The translations under genes and the position numbers were made by a program. Below the pieces are notes generated by a model. That model saw only the letters and a list, made by a program, of their open reading frames with translations. It searched no databases and had not been told where the DNA came from. Shown here one piece after another: positions 7,610 to 16,078 of a stretch of DNA of 39,128 nucleotides. The DNA is taken from NCBI GenBank assembly GCA_903820285.1, contig CAIJGS010000138.1:1-39128 (forward strand), read 5' to 3'. Position 1 is the first letter of the stretch, and each line of letters opens with the position of its first letter. This DNA comes from an uncultured Verrucomicrobia subdivision 3 bacterium. GTDB lineage: Bacteria; Verrucomicrobiota; Verrucomicrobiia; Limisphaerales; UBA11358.

Positions 7610-9252
7610 GTGGTCACAGGTTGATAATCAAAATAGTCAAAATCCGCAGCCATATTCGTCCCACCCAGATCCTGCACACACACACCGACCATCGCGCCGG
7701 TGAACCGCAGCGTACTGCCATAATCGTCCGAAAGTTTCGACAGGTCCAGCACCGGGCCCACCTCCCGCCACGCCCGCCCGTCCGGCGACGCGCTAAATTG
7801 CAGCCGCTTCCCGTCTGCCGTCGCCCGGAGAAACACCTGGTTCCAGTCGTTCACGATCAATTCGCTTTCCGTCAGTTCGTCATAAACGCCGTCATCCGCC
7901 AGCACCACCCCGAGCACCTTTCCCCGAGTCTCCTCATGCGTTACCCGCAGATAATAGTGCTGGCGTGTGTCGTAATAGCAGACCAGCCCCGCCATCTGCG
8001 TGAAGTGGTCCGGGGCGAATTCCAGACACGTCTCCGCCGTGAACCGGAAGTGCTGCACCCGCCGCGCCACCAGACTTTGCCGGAACAGTGAGATCAGCGA
8101 GTCCCGCCCGCGCAATCGCAGCCATCCCGGCCGTTCCGTGAGCGACAGCCAGGCTGTGTCCGCCGGCACCCGCAATGAACTCCAATACGCCCCCAGCTGC
8201 TCCCCTGCGAAATGGTCGCGCACCGGCGTTTCCGGCCACGGCTGCGGGGCCAAATCCTTCGGCGCCGGCAACTCCAGCAGCGGGGCGGTCCCGCCGGCTG
8301 CCAGCCGCAGCCAGCCGTCCCGCCATTCCACCCGTTGCAGACAGGTTTCGCGGCCCAGCACGCACCGGTCGCCCGCATGCGCGGACGCGGAAGCTGTCTG
8401 GTCCGGCGAAGCCAGGTTGCGGGCCGCCCCGGTCTTCAGCGGCCGGCTCGCCAGATGCGCCAGGTACCATTCGCCCGCCGGCGTTTGCACCAGCTCGCCA
8501 TGGCCCGCCTTTTGCAGGGGCGATGTGGCGTCAGCACGGGACGTCAGCACACTCGGCTGCGGATCCAATTCGTAAGGACCAAGAATGTTCCGTGCCCGCG
8601 CCATGGAGATGCCGTGGTTCCAGCCCGTGCCGCCTTCCGCCAGCATGAGATAATACCAGCCATCGTGAAAATAAAGATTCGGCCCCTCAGTGAGAATGCC
8701 GGTCTTCTCCAGGATTTTCGTCCGCGGCCCCGTCAGCCGGCGTTGCCGGTGGTCATACTCCTGCACCACGATGCCCGCAAAACGGTGCCGCCCCTTGCGG
8801 AAATCCCATTCCATGTTTACCAGCCATTGACGTCCATCCCGGTCATGAAACAACGAAGGGTCAAAGCCGATGGCATCCAGCACCACCGGCTCGCTCCATG
8901 GTCCCTGAATGTCCGGGGCCGTCGTCAGATAAATGCCGATGTCCTTGAACGGCCGCCCCAGCCCGCAGGTGCGGATGTTCGTGTAGATTAGCCAGAATTG
9001 TCCGTGGGCATGGCTGAGGCTCGGTGCCCAGACTCCGCCCGAATCCGCGATGCCGCACAAGTCCAGTTGCGACGTCCGCGTCAGCGCATGACCCACCAGC
9101 CGCCAGTTTACCAAATCCCGCGAATGGTGAATCGGCACGCCGGGAAACCATTCAAAGGTAGAATTCGCCAGGTAAAAATCACTCCCCACCCGGCAGATGC
9201 TGGGATCCGGAAAAAAGCCGGGCAGAACGGGATTGTGGATCAACGGCGTCAT
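7606..9252 (-). CDS. GH43 beta-xylosidase/alpha-arabinofuranosidase-like enzyme
   Basis: This 548-residue enzyme has an N-terminal five-bladed GH43 propeller and a C-terminal beta-sandwich. The three catalytic acids can be placed: Asp16 in FFPDPS (general base), Asp131 in GFDPSLF (pKa modulator) and Glu189 in LTEGPNLY (general acid). Their positions and spacing closely follow those of well-studied GH43 beta-xylosidases such as SXA (Asp14, Asp127, Glu186). The C-terminal part (about 335-545), with LRVTHEETRGKVLGVVL, matches the GH43 C2/DUF1349-type sandwich that closes the active site. There is no signal peptide, so it probably acts in the cytoplasm, releasing xylose or arabinose from non-reducing ends. 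The start lies one base after the ThuA-like stop and the end overlaps the symporter start by four bases. Confidence 0.9.
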   Translation of the reverse strand: MTPLIHNPVLPGFFPDPSICRVGSDFYLANSTFEWFPGVPIHHSRDLVNWRLVGHALTRTSQLDLCGIADSGGVWAPSLSHAHGQFWLIYTNIRTCGLGRPFKDIGIYLTTAPDIQGPWSEPVVLDAIGFDPSLFHDRDGRQWLVNMEWDFRKGRHRFAGIVVQEYDHRQRRLTGPRTKILEKTGILTEGPNLYFHDGWYYLMLAEGGTGWNHGISMARARNILGPYELDPQPSVLTSRADATSPLQKAGHGELVQTPAGEWYLAHLASRPLKTGAARNLASPDQTASASAHAGDRCVLGRETCLQRVEWRDGWLRLAAGGTAPLLELPAPKDLAPQPWPETPVRDHFAGEQLGAYWSSLRVPADTAWLSLTERPGWLRLRGRDSLISLFRQSLVARRVQHFRFTAETCLEFAPDHFTQMAGLVCYYDTRQHYYLRVTHEETRGKVLGVVLADDGVYDELTESELIVNDWNQVFLRATADGKRLQFSASPDGRAWREVGPVLDLSKLSDDYGSTLRFTGAMVGVCVQDLGGTNMAADFDYFDYQPVTT

Positions 9253-9253
9253 G

Positions 9254-9898
9254 TCAATGGTCTCCGGCCGCCCAGGCCAGTCCGTTCCGCAGCAGGGTTT
9301 GAAAATCCGGCTGTCCCCAGACGCCGGCGTGGTGGCCCGGGGTCAGCGCCAAAACCCGGCCCGTGCCTTCCCGGCGCAGCCAGCCCGCCGGCTGGATACC
9401 GTGCGCGGAGGAACTGCGCAAAAACACCTCGGTGTCAGGCATATCCAGTTCGATGCAATAATGTTCGTCCAAGACGGTGAACGTCCTGACCCCATGGGTG
9501 AGCGGATGCCCTGTCTGCGGCACCACCGTGACCGGGCACTGGTCCGGATGTCGCAGAAATGCGCCCCCAGTGACCCCGCGCATGTCCGGCAGTTCCTGGT
9601 AGCAAACGCCCCCGTGCAATGCCACCAGCCCGCCACCGTTGCGCACAAACTGACGGAAGGCCGCCTGTTTTTCCGCCGTCAGCCAAGGCCGACGGTCGGC
9701 CGCCGAAACATGGTTGGCCTTCGCCACGACCACCAAACGGAACGACTCCATCATGGCCTCCGACCACCGGTCCCCTTGCGTGACAAATTCAAAGGCAAAC
9801 CCGGGGGCTTCCAAAGCCGTCAACCCCTGCCGGATCATTTCTTCCGGATGCCAAGCGTCGGCGCATAGGACTAAAGTCGGAACCGGTTGGCTACTCAC
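9254..9898 (-). CDS. ThuA-like domain protein
   Basis: This 214-residue protein has the ThuA-like fold (PF06283 type, related to class I glutamine amidotransferases). Visible marks are TLVLCADAWHPEEMIRQG at the N-terminus, VVVAKANHVS, then FRQFVRNGGGLVALHGGVCY (residues about 82-101), DEHYCIELDMPDTEVFLRS and the closing GRVLALTPGHHAGVW. ThuA proteins take part in trehalose or other sugar catabolism, possibly as keto-sugar enzymes; the exact reaction here is unknown. It has no signal peptide. The start is a GTG whose GTGA overlaps the heparinase-like stop by four bases (9895-9898). One base separates its stop from the following GH43 start, so translation is almost certainly coupled on both sides. 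Confidence 0.85.
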   Translation of the reverse strand: MSSQPVPTLVLCADAWHPEEMIRQGLTALEAPGFAFEFVTQGDRWSEAMMESFRLVVVAKANHVSAADRRPWLTAEKQAAFRQFVRNGGGLVALHGGVCYQELPDMRGVTGGAFLRHPDQCPVTVVPQTGHPLTHGVRTFTVLDEHYCIELDMPDTEVFLRSSSAHGIQPAGWLRREGTGRVLALTPGHHAGVWGQPDFQTLLRNGLAWAAGDH

Positions 9899-12800
9899 GG
9901 TGTCAACCTCGCTCCCTCGCCGGTTTGGGTGGCCTCCTGGCGTAGCACCACTCCGTTTTTCGATTCCGTCAGCCGGGCCATGATGTCCTGTCCGTCGCCT
10001 TCAAAATTCGCCAGTTCGATCTCCTGCACCCGGCCGTCCGTCAGTTCCACGCGCAGGTGGTTCGCGTCCGTAGCCGTGGCCGATGTCACCACCGACTGGC
10101 CTTCATATGGTTCGATGACCGTCAGAAAGCGGGCTTCCGTTCCCCGGGGAGCGCGGACGGCGTATACCTTCCGGCGCTGAGCTTCAGTCCCGGGCGGATA
10201 ATCGCTGCCGAGCGTGGCCTTGAACCGCACTGCATCCAGGCCGCTTAGATCCAACCGGACCCGGCCGGAACGCCTGTCATCCTGCGGCTGGCCGGGCGTG
10301 GCCGTGGCATATGCTTCGCCCACGATCTTGACCGGTCCGCCGAAATAATCTTTTCCGGGCGCCGCCGGTTGCGCGATGTTCTCATATTGTCCGTGCAATT
10401 CGCTTAACGAAATCTCCTTGCCCGATCGCGTCACAATTTTCGCCCCGGCCCAGAACACCGTCGGCTTGCGGGACAGTTCCACGCGTGACTCCAGTTCCAA
10501 CTGCTTCATCCCCGCCACGGAAACGTCCACCTCCGCCGAGCCCAGAATCCAAGCCCCAAATTTTCCCTCCGCCAGCGTTTTACCATCCCCGCGCACCGTG
10601 TAGAACAGGCGCTTCTCCGTATCATGCTGCTCCGGGGCGGTGCCAATCATGATCTCCTGCCGCGGCGGCCAGAGGGTATGTACCCCGAGCTTCAAAACGC
10701 CATCCTCATTGCCCACGGAACGCGAACCTTCATTGTCTGCCCCTGGTCCCCACCGTTCCGTGAACTGGCTGACCGCCGGGGCCGCCACCGCATACCAGTC
10801 GCAATCGGTCACAAACTGCGCGCTGCCGACCGGGTCCGCATTCCACTGCGCAGCATGCCGCAAGAAAGTCTTAGCCGGCGCATTGAGCCCCTCGAATCCC
10901 TTCAGTTGCAGCAGGCTTTCAAAGGTGTGCTCGTTGGTGCCCTTAAGGTAATCCGCCACCACGATGTAATCGTCCAGCACCAGCAGGGCACGACGCTGGA
11001 GTACTTTTTCGGTAAAACCGGTCAGGGTGCCATAGACCGGCGGGTTCGTGGGGATCGGCACACTCCGGCCCTCACGCCAGCATTTTTCCGCGAATGTTTT
11101 CACCGGCACGTAATCATAAACCATGCCACCGTAAGGCGGATTTGACCAGCGTGTATCCGTCTGCACCACCGTCGCCTGCAAGGCTGGCCCGGTATGAAAC
11201 AGCAGCCGCTCGCCCGGCGTGGCCTCCTGCATTTTTTCATCCACCACGGCCATGTTGTGATTCACCGAACACTGGCAATAGAACTTGTACATGAATGGCT
11301 CATATACCCAGAACACCGATTCCGGGCTCCAGAAACTCCGACCGTCGCGCATCAGCGACAGCAGATCCGTGCGGTCGTAATGCCCGTGCGCCCAGCCGTG
11401 CGTCCCATAGTGAAGCACTGCCTGGATTTGGTCGCGGACCGGCCGGTTGGTCGTCTGAGAGCGCAACATGGCCAGCCCCACGTTGTCCGCCGCCGCACTT
11501 TCCCGGAATTTTTCCGGGGTTTTCGCCGGCAGTTCCGGCACGCCGTACAGCAGGTCACGCTGCGTGCCTCCCAGCTTGATGATCGCCGCGTAGGCCGGAT
11601 CGCGGAACGCGTAATAGGCGAGCTCAAACGGCTGGCCGCCAACCTCCGTACGGTTGCCCGCCACCTGGTTCTCCGTGGAATCGTTCACCCCGAACATCAC
11701 ATCCCGCCAGTCGATGAACGGCAGCAGGCTGTTCCACATGTCCCGGATCGTCCGATAGGGCTTCGTGGTCGGCCCGTAGATTTCCGCAGCCATACCGAAC
11801 GGCTTGCGCTGTTCCTCCGGCGTGATGCCGCTGGTGACGCCCCCGCTCAGTTCCGCCTTTAGCAACGCCTTGGGCGAATAACTCGCCGGCACGTTCATAT
11901 GCAGAAAATCCACGCCAAACGGCTCATAGGCCAGCGCCGCCTGCGTAAACTCACTGGCGCACCACATATTGTAACCGATGGAACATTCATACCACCAGCC
12001 GTCGTCCATCACCCCCTTGGACAACTCGTCCTCAATTCCGTCCGGCCCGGAGAAGAACCGGTCCGCCGTTGCCAGATCCTGCATCGCCAGTGCGCAATAG
12101 AAAGCCCCGCAGGCCTCGGAAAGATTCCAATTATTAATCGCCCCGTAATCGCAGAGCCGGTTGATGCTTTCGATGAAAATGTAAAAGGTGTTCTCAATCT
12201 GCCGCCGGTCCGCTGCAGTCAGGACACCCGCATCCAGAATCGCATCGTAGGCGATGGCGATGTGCTGGAAAAAATGCCCCTCCTGCACCTGGCTTTGGCT
12301 GCACCCGCGCAGCGTCACCGGATAACCGTTGGCCGGGTCGGACAACCGGCGCAGAAAAAGTGCCACCTTTTCGGCGTAAACCTTATCCTGCGTCAGCTGC
12401 CACGCCTGCGCGCTGGCCATCATGTCGTTCTCCACCTGCGTATGGAACAGGAATGGCCCCATCGTGTCGTCCGGATCGTTCCCCGGCGCTTTGGCCACCT
12501 CCGGCACCCGCCAGGCAGCCGCCCGCTTGACGATATCCGCCTGGCTGTCAGTGGCCCAAACATAACGGGCCACATGCTCGCGGACCTCCTGCCAGCCGGC
12601 TGCCGTGTGTAAAATGTACGGATGTGGCAGTTCACTGGTGGTGATGAACCGCAGCCGGGACGCGGTCGCCGCCTCGCCGTTGGCGATGGCCTGCAGCACC
12701 TGTTCCTCGTGCCCTCCCGCGGTCACCCGTTCGGAAACCTTCACCTGCACCGTCACCGCCCGGCTTTCCCCCGGCGCCAGCCGCAGGTTCGCCGGCGCCA

Positions 12801-13464
12801 CCGTGGCATCCATCACTTCCCATCCATAGTGGACAAAGTTCAGCGCCACCGATTGCGGCGTGTGTGTGCAGTTGCCCACCTGCACGGCATAGGTCACCGT
12901 TCCACCCTTGGGGGCCGCCGCGCCGCGGATCTCGCTCGCCAACGAGACGGCCGGCGCCGCGATAACCTGGACATTCCGCAGCCGCAGTTTCTCCCCCGGC
13001 TCGCCATCGGTGAAACTGGCGGATAGCGCAAACTCCTTCACATCCTTAAGAAAGGCATACCCCGCCTGATCGAACTGGAAAGCCGACCAAGGCAGCGTGA
13101 TGGTATGCCAGCCCGGGCCGCTCACCCGGACGGTGCCGCGCACCGGCGTTTCCGGCGAGGCGCTCCGCGCGGCCCGCCGGATTGAGGCTGTCAACTCGAC
13201 TTCCCGCGCATCCGGCAATTCCAACTCAAAGCGAACACCATAATAATTCTGCCACTCGGCCGCACTGTCATTCAGCACCCGGAAACCGTGCTTGTACTGT
13301 CCACGCGGGCCGTCCGGCTCCCGCAAGGTCGTGTTGCCGGAAAACTCGACCACCGTCCCCGCCGCCAGCCCGCCGACCGGCAAAGTCAGCGGCGATGCGA
13401 CCAACCGAAGGGCAAAAAAGCCCAGAAGGAAGCAAACATGGCAAGAAATCTTGATGGACGGCAT
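9895..13464 (-). CDS. Secreted heparinase II/III-like polysaccharide lyase
   Basis: This is a 1189-residue exported protein. The ATG at 13464 gives a clear signal peptide (MPSIKISCHVCFLLGFFAL, cleavage near ALRLVAS); an upstream in-frame TTG at 13485 adds seven residues and is less likely. The order appears to be a jelly-roll carbohydrate-binding-like domain (about 30-160), an Ig/NEW3-like domain (165-270), an alpha/alpha toroid (about 285-600) and a beta-sandwich region. The toroid contains FLFHTQVENDMMASAQAW and YGAINNWNLSEACGAFYCAL. Residues 690-760 carry GHYDRTDLLSLMRDGRSFW and SVNHNMAVVD, typical of the heparinase II/III-like C-terminal fold. Such enzymes cleave uronic-acid-containing chains by beta-elimination, giving ends that GH88 accepts. 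The substrate cannot be fixed. A 63-base gap separates it from the propeller gene, the largest gap in this half of the block. Confidence 0.8.
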   Translation of the reverse strand: MPSIKISCHVCFLLGFFALRLVASPLTLPVGGLAAGTVVEFSGNTTLREPDGPRGQYKHGFRVLNDSAAEWQNYYGVRFELELPDAREVELTASIRRAARSASPETPVRGTVRVSGPGWHTITLPWSAFQFDQAGYAFLKDVKEFALSASFTDGEPGEKLRLRNVQVIAAPAVSLASEIRGAAAPKGGTVTYAVQVGNCTHTPQSVALNFVHYGWEVMDATVAPANLRLAPGESRAVTVQVKVSERVTAGGHEEQVLQAIANGEAATASRLRFITTSELPHPYILHTAAGWQEVREHVARYVWATDSQADIVKRAAAWRVPEVAKAPGNDPDDTMGPFLFHTQVENDMMASAQAWQLTQDKVYAEKVALFLRRLSDPANGYPVTLRGCSQSQVQEGHFFQHIAIAYDAILDAGVLTAADRRQIENTFYIFIESINRLCDYGAINNWNLSEACGAFYCALAMQDLATADRFFSGPDGIEDELSKGVMDDGWWYECSIGYNMWCASEFTQAALAYEPFGVDFLHMNVPASYSPKALLKAELSGGVTSGITPEEQRKPFGMAAEIYGPTTKPYRTIRDMWNSLLPFIDWRDVMFGVNDSTENQVAGNRTEVGGQPFELAYYAFRDPAYAAIIKLGGTQRDLLYGVPELPAKTPEKFRESAAADNVGLAMLRSQTTNRPVRDQIQAVLHYGTHGWAHGHYDRTDLLSLMRDGRSFWSPESVFWVYEPFMYKFYCQCSVNHNMAVVDEKMQEATPGERLLFHTGPALQATVVQTDTRWSNPPYGGMVYDYVPVKTFAEKCWREGRSVPIPTNPPVYGTLTGFTEKVLQRRALLVLDDYIVVADYLKGTNEHTFESLLQLKGFEGLNAPAKTFLRHAAQWNADPVGSAQFVTDCDWYAVAAPAVSQFTERWGPGADNEGSRSVGNEDGVLKLGVHTLWPPRQEIMIGTAPEQHDTEKRLFYTVRGDGKTLAEGKFGAWILGSAEVDVSVAGMKQLELESRVELSRKPTVFWAGAKIVTRSGKEISLSELHGQYENIAQPAAPGKDYFGGPVKIVGEAYATATPGQPQDDRRSGRVRLDLSGLDAVRFKATLGSDYPPGTEAQRRKVYAVRAPRGTEARFLTVIEPYEGQSVVTSATATDANHLRVELTDGRVQEIELANFEGDGQDIMARLTESKNGVVLRQEATQTGEGARLTP

Positions 13465-13513
13465 GAGTTTGAATGAGGTTAGCAAACTGGGGCAGGGGTC
13501 AAATGTTTTTGCT

Positions 13514-13528
13514 GGTTTCCCTGTAAAC
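13514..13528. promoter_or_regulatory. Possible second copy of the leader operator motif
   Basis: GGTTTCCCTGTAAAC matches GGTTTACCAGTAAAG, found in front of the 2391-aa gene (34257-34271), at all but three positions. It sits at the end of the propeller gene in the 63-base gap before the heparinase-like gene. That position would suit an internal promoter or operator. The evidence is sequence similarity between two sites only. Confidence 0.2.
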
Positions 13529-14421
13529 TAAATGGCGGTCGCCACCGGGGCCATCACTCCGCCGCGTTCGTCATGGAGCAATCCCGGATCTAATCCGTCC
13601 AGCACCAGCACCCCCTGCAACGAAGAGATCAGCTCCGCCTGACTCCACGACCAGACCATTTCACCGGCGGAATCAAACTCCAGCAACTGCACCCCGGACC
13701 GGCCGAAGCCTGGGCCATGGCCCTGCCAGTTTGCCAGCACAATATTGCCGCCGGGCAGCAATTGAAACATCGCATAGAAGAACGGCCGGACCGACTCCGG
13801 CAGCCGGTCCTTCCCGCCAAACTGGCGGACGGCTTTCCCCGCCGAATCCAACTCCACCACGAACGCGCCATAACCTGCGGTCACAAGCAGGTTCCCATTC
13901 GGCAGCCGGACCGCTTTCCAGGCGTGGTAAAATCCGGCCATCGGAAATTCCCGCAGATACCGGCCGTCCCGGGAACCTTCCCGGATGCGGTCGTTGCAGG
14001 ACATCAGATAGGTGCCTTGCTCCGTCTGCCGGATGAGCCGCACATAATCACCAGGAAAGATCGCGCGGCGTACCTCCCGGTCCTGCGCATCCAGTTCCAG
14101 CACCGTCACTCCTTTGGTTTCGGCAAAGCCGGCCCCGATGATATCCACCCCGGCAATAATGGTATGCCCATCCGGTTGCCGCCGCACGGCGGTCACCCCG
14201 GCCAACGCGGCGAATTCCTTCACCACCCGTCCCAGTGAAAGGTCGAACTCGCTGTAACCGTGGTGATGTCCGATCAAGATCCGGTTGCCGCCGATCAACT
14301 GCATGTCCCGTGCTGCGGGATGGCCGATGGGCACCAGCCAGTTCTTGGACTGGTCCCGCTCGTCGATGTGCAGCAGCGTCGCGTGCCCCTCATCAATCGC
14401 CATGAATTCGTGTTGGATCAT
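13528..14421 (-). CDS. Beta-propeller protein of unknown function
   Basis: This 297-residue protein is built of repeated short beta blades of the PQQ/NHL-like kind. Typical blades are MQLIGGNRILIGHHHGYSEF, VRRQPDGHTIIAGVDIIGAG, VRLPNGNLLVTAGYGAFVVE and FQLLPGGNIVLANWQGHGPG, six or seven in all. I chose the ATG at 14421 because it overlaps the stop of the upstream hydrolase gene (ATGA, 14418-14421) and begins at the first blade. Longer frames upstream read through the hydrolase gene. No signal peptide is present. Related proteins occur beside glycan-degradation genes in Planctomycetes and Verrucomicrobiota and may bind or modify sugars. No catalytic residues can be assigned. Confidence 0.7.
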   Translation of the reverse strand: MIQHEFMAIDEGHATLLHIDERDQSKNWLVPIGHPAARDMQLIGGNRILIGHHHGYSEFDLSLGRVVKEFAALAGVTAVRRQPDGHTIIAGVDIIGAGFAETKGVTVLELDAQDREVRRAIFPGDYVRLIRQTEQGTYLMSCNDRIREGSRDGRYLREFPMAGFYHAWKAVRLPNGNLLVTAGYGAFVVELDSAGKAVRQFGGKDRLPESVRPFFYAMFQLLPGGNIVLANWQGHGPGFGRSGVQLLEFDSAGEMVWSWSQAELISSLQGVLVLDGLDPGLLHDERGGVMAPVATAI

Positions 14422-16073
14422 TGGGTGAGCAGAAAGGTTTGTCCGACCGGCACCGCCGATTGCAGCTTTGGCTCCACAGTGCGTCCGTATTGCCACGCCA
14501 CCACGGTGACCCGCACGGGAAATTTCGCCCGCGGCGGAATCGCCGTGAACCGCAACGTGTCTCCGGCGACCTCGGCCGGCCCTTCGCGGACATAATAGCG
14601 CACCGCCGCGCCCGCATCGGAAACGGCGGCCAGCTTGAGTGTTTTTACCCCAGCCCGCTGGTCGGGAACGGGCGGAAACGTGATTCGCTGCGCTGCGCCT
14701 TGGGTCAGCCGTACCGGAATCTTCATCAAAGCCTGCTGTACGGTGCTCTTGAATCGGGCATCACCCGGATGACTGGCCAGCAGCCAGATGTCTCCACACC
14801 GGCGGTCTTCCGGAATACTGGAACGGTTGAAACTGATCCGAAATTCATCCGGTCCCAATTGCTCCACCGGACCGGAAATGCGCGACAGTCGCACCGGTCC
14901 GCCGCCGTTCGCATGCTCCAGCGGCGCGCCATTGGTCAGCCCGGTCCACCGGACCGGATTCGCTCCCGCCGGCACCGCGTCCAAAAACGTGCCGTTCAGC
15001 CGGAACGTAAGCCGGTCATCCAGCGGCGGCACGACGAGCCGGATCTGTTCGTGCGTGCCGGGCGTCTGATCGACCACTTTGCCGTCTTGGACAAAGCCCG
15101 CCAGTTGCGGTGCCTTGCCAGCCTGCAGATTAAAATGCTCCGCCGCCCACGCCGTCTCGGCATCAAAGGTCCAAAACGCCAGCCGCCGGTCGCCGGTGAA
15201 TTTCGCGTATGGCGCCGGTTCCGCCGCCGGTGGTCGGTTGCTTTGCCAGCAGTCCATCAGCCAGCCGTCGCGCGGATCGACCGGCTTGAGCGGCACCGGC
15301 TGACAGGCCGGCGGTTGGTCCCGCAACCGCGCTGCCGCCGCCTTGCGGACGAACATGACCAGGTAGCGGATCAGTTCATCCGAATAGTCAAAATGCCCGT
15401 GCCCGGCATCGCCCAAAACCGCCACCGGCGTTCTCGGATGCCGGGCAAAGAATTCCGTGGCCGGTGTCAGCCGGCCCGGCAGCCATTCATATTCTCCCAT
15501 CACCATCAGGCCCGGAATCCCGTCGATGCCCCGGTCGCCCCAGACCAGGTTCGGACGCCCGTTGCCCGTCATCGTCGTCTGCGGCGCGTCGCCGTGCACG
15601 CTCAGGATCGCCAGCGTACGGCCAGAATTCCACGCGGCAAAGTTCCAGGGAAAACTCGCCATTGCCGAGTGCCCCAGCGGGATCACGGGCGCAAACTTCA
15701 GTTCGCCATAGCCGGACTCGTCCGCGAATGCCTGCAGTAATGCATCAAATTTCCGGTTCGCCGCAGCATTGTTCGTGGCGTCCTGCCACGTGTCGAACGT
15801 CGGCGCGACATAAATTTCCGCAATTCCCAGCGCGCCGAGTTGCCGGCGGAAGTTTTCATCCTGCAGGATACCTTCCTCGATCATGTTGTTCTGGCCGAAG
15901 ACCACCGCCCGCACCCGCCGGCAGTCCGGCGGAATCCACAGGAACGCCTGCGGATGCGCCGCCGTGTCGCCAATGGTGATGGCCGGCACCTCTTTCGACC
16001 ATTGCCATTCCGCCGCCGCCCGGCCCGGCAGCCCGGCCAGCCCCGCCATGATGATGAATATTCGCCAAGTCAT
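14418..16073 (-). CDS. Secreted alpha/beta-hydrolase (putative carbohydrate esterase)
   Basis: This 551-residue protein has a signal peptide (MTWRIFIIMAGLAGLPGRAAA). Residues about 25-250 form an alpha/beta-hydrolase domain. The nucleophile is Ser136 in PLGHSAMASF, and GDAGHGHFDY (near residue 222) supplies the likely catalytic His. The oxyanion region may lie around VVFGQNNMIEEG. The rest is beta-rich, ending in a module with FPVRVTVVAWQYGR that resembles Ig-like tails of secreted planctomycete/verrucomicrobial enzymes. It probably removes acyl groups from the polysaccharide before lyase attack; the substrate is inferred. The ATG at 16073 lies five bases after the upstream stop. A GTG at 16094 would add seven residues before the signal peptide and is less likely. 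Confidence 0.7.
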   Translation of the reverse strand: MTWRIFIIMAGLAGLPGRAAAEWQWSKEVPAITIGDTAAHPQAFLWIPPDCRRVRAVVFGQNNMIEEGILQDENFRRQLGALGIAEIYVAPTFDTWQDATNNAAANRKFDALLQAFADESGYGELKFAPVIPLGHSAMASFPWNFAAWNSGRTLAILSVHGDAPQTTMTGNGRPNLVWGDRGIDGIPGLMVMGEYEWLPGRLTPATEFFARHPRTPVAVLGDAGHGHFDYSDELIRYLVMFVRKAAAARLRDQPPACQPVPLKPVDPRDGWLMDCWQSNRPPAAEPAPYAKFTGDRRLAFWTFDAETAWAAEHFNLQAGKAPQLAGFVQDGKVVDQTPGTHEQIRLVVPPLDDRLTFRLNGTFLDAVPAGANPVRWTGLTNGAPLEHANGGGPVRLSRISGPVEQLGPDEFRISFNRSSIPEDRRCGDIWLLASHPGDARFKSTVQQALMKIPVRLTQGAAQRITFPPVPDQRAGVKTLKLAAVSDAGAAVRYYVREGPAEVAGDTLRFTAIPPRAKFPVRVTVVAWQYGRTVEPKLQSAVPVGQTFLLTQ

Positions 16074-16078
16074 GAGCT

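Noticed and set aside
13464-13485. Upstream TTG start for the heparinase-like gene
   Set aside because: The ATG at 13464 already begins a standard signal peptide, and the extra residues have no ribosome binding site in front.
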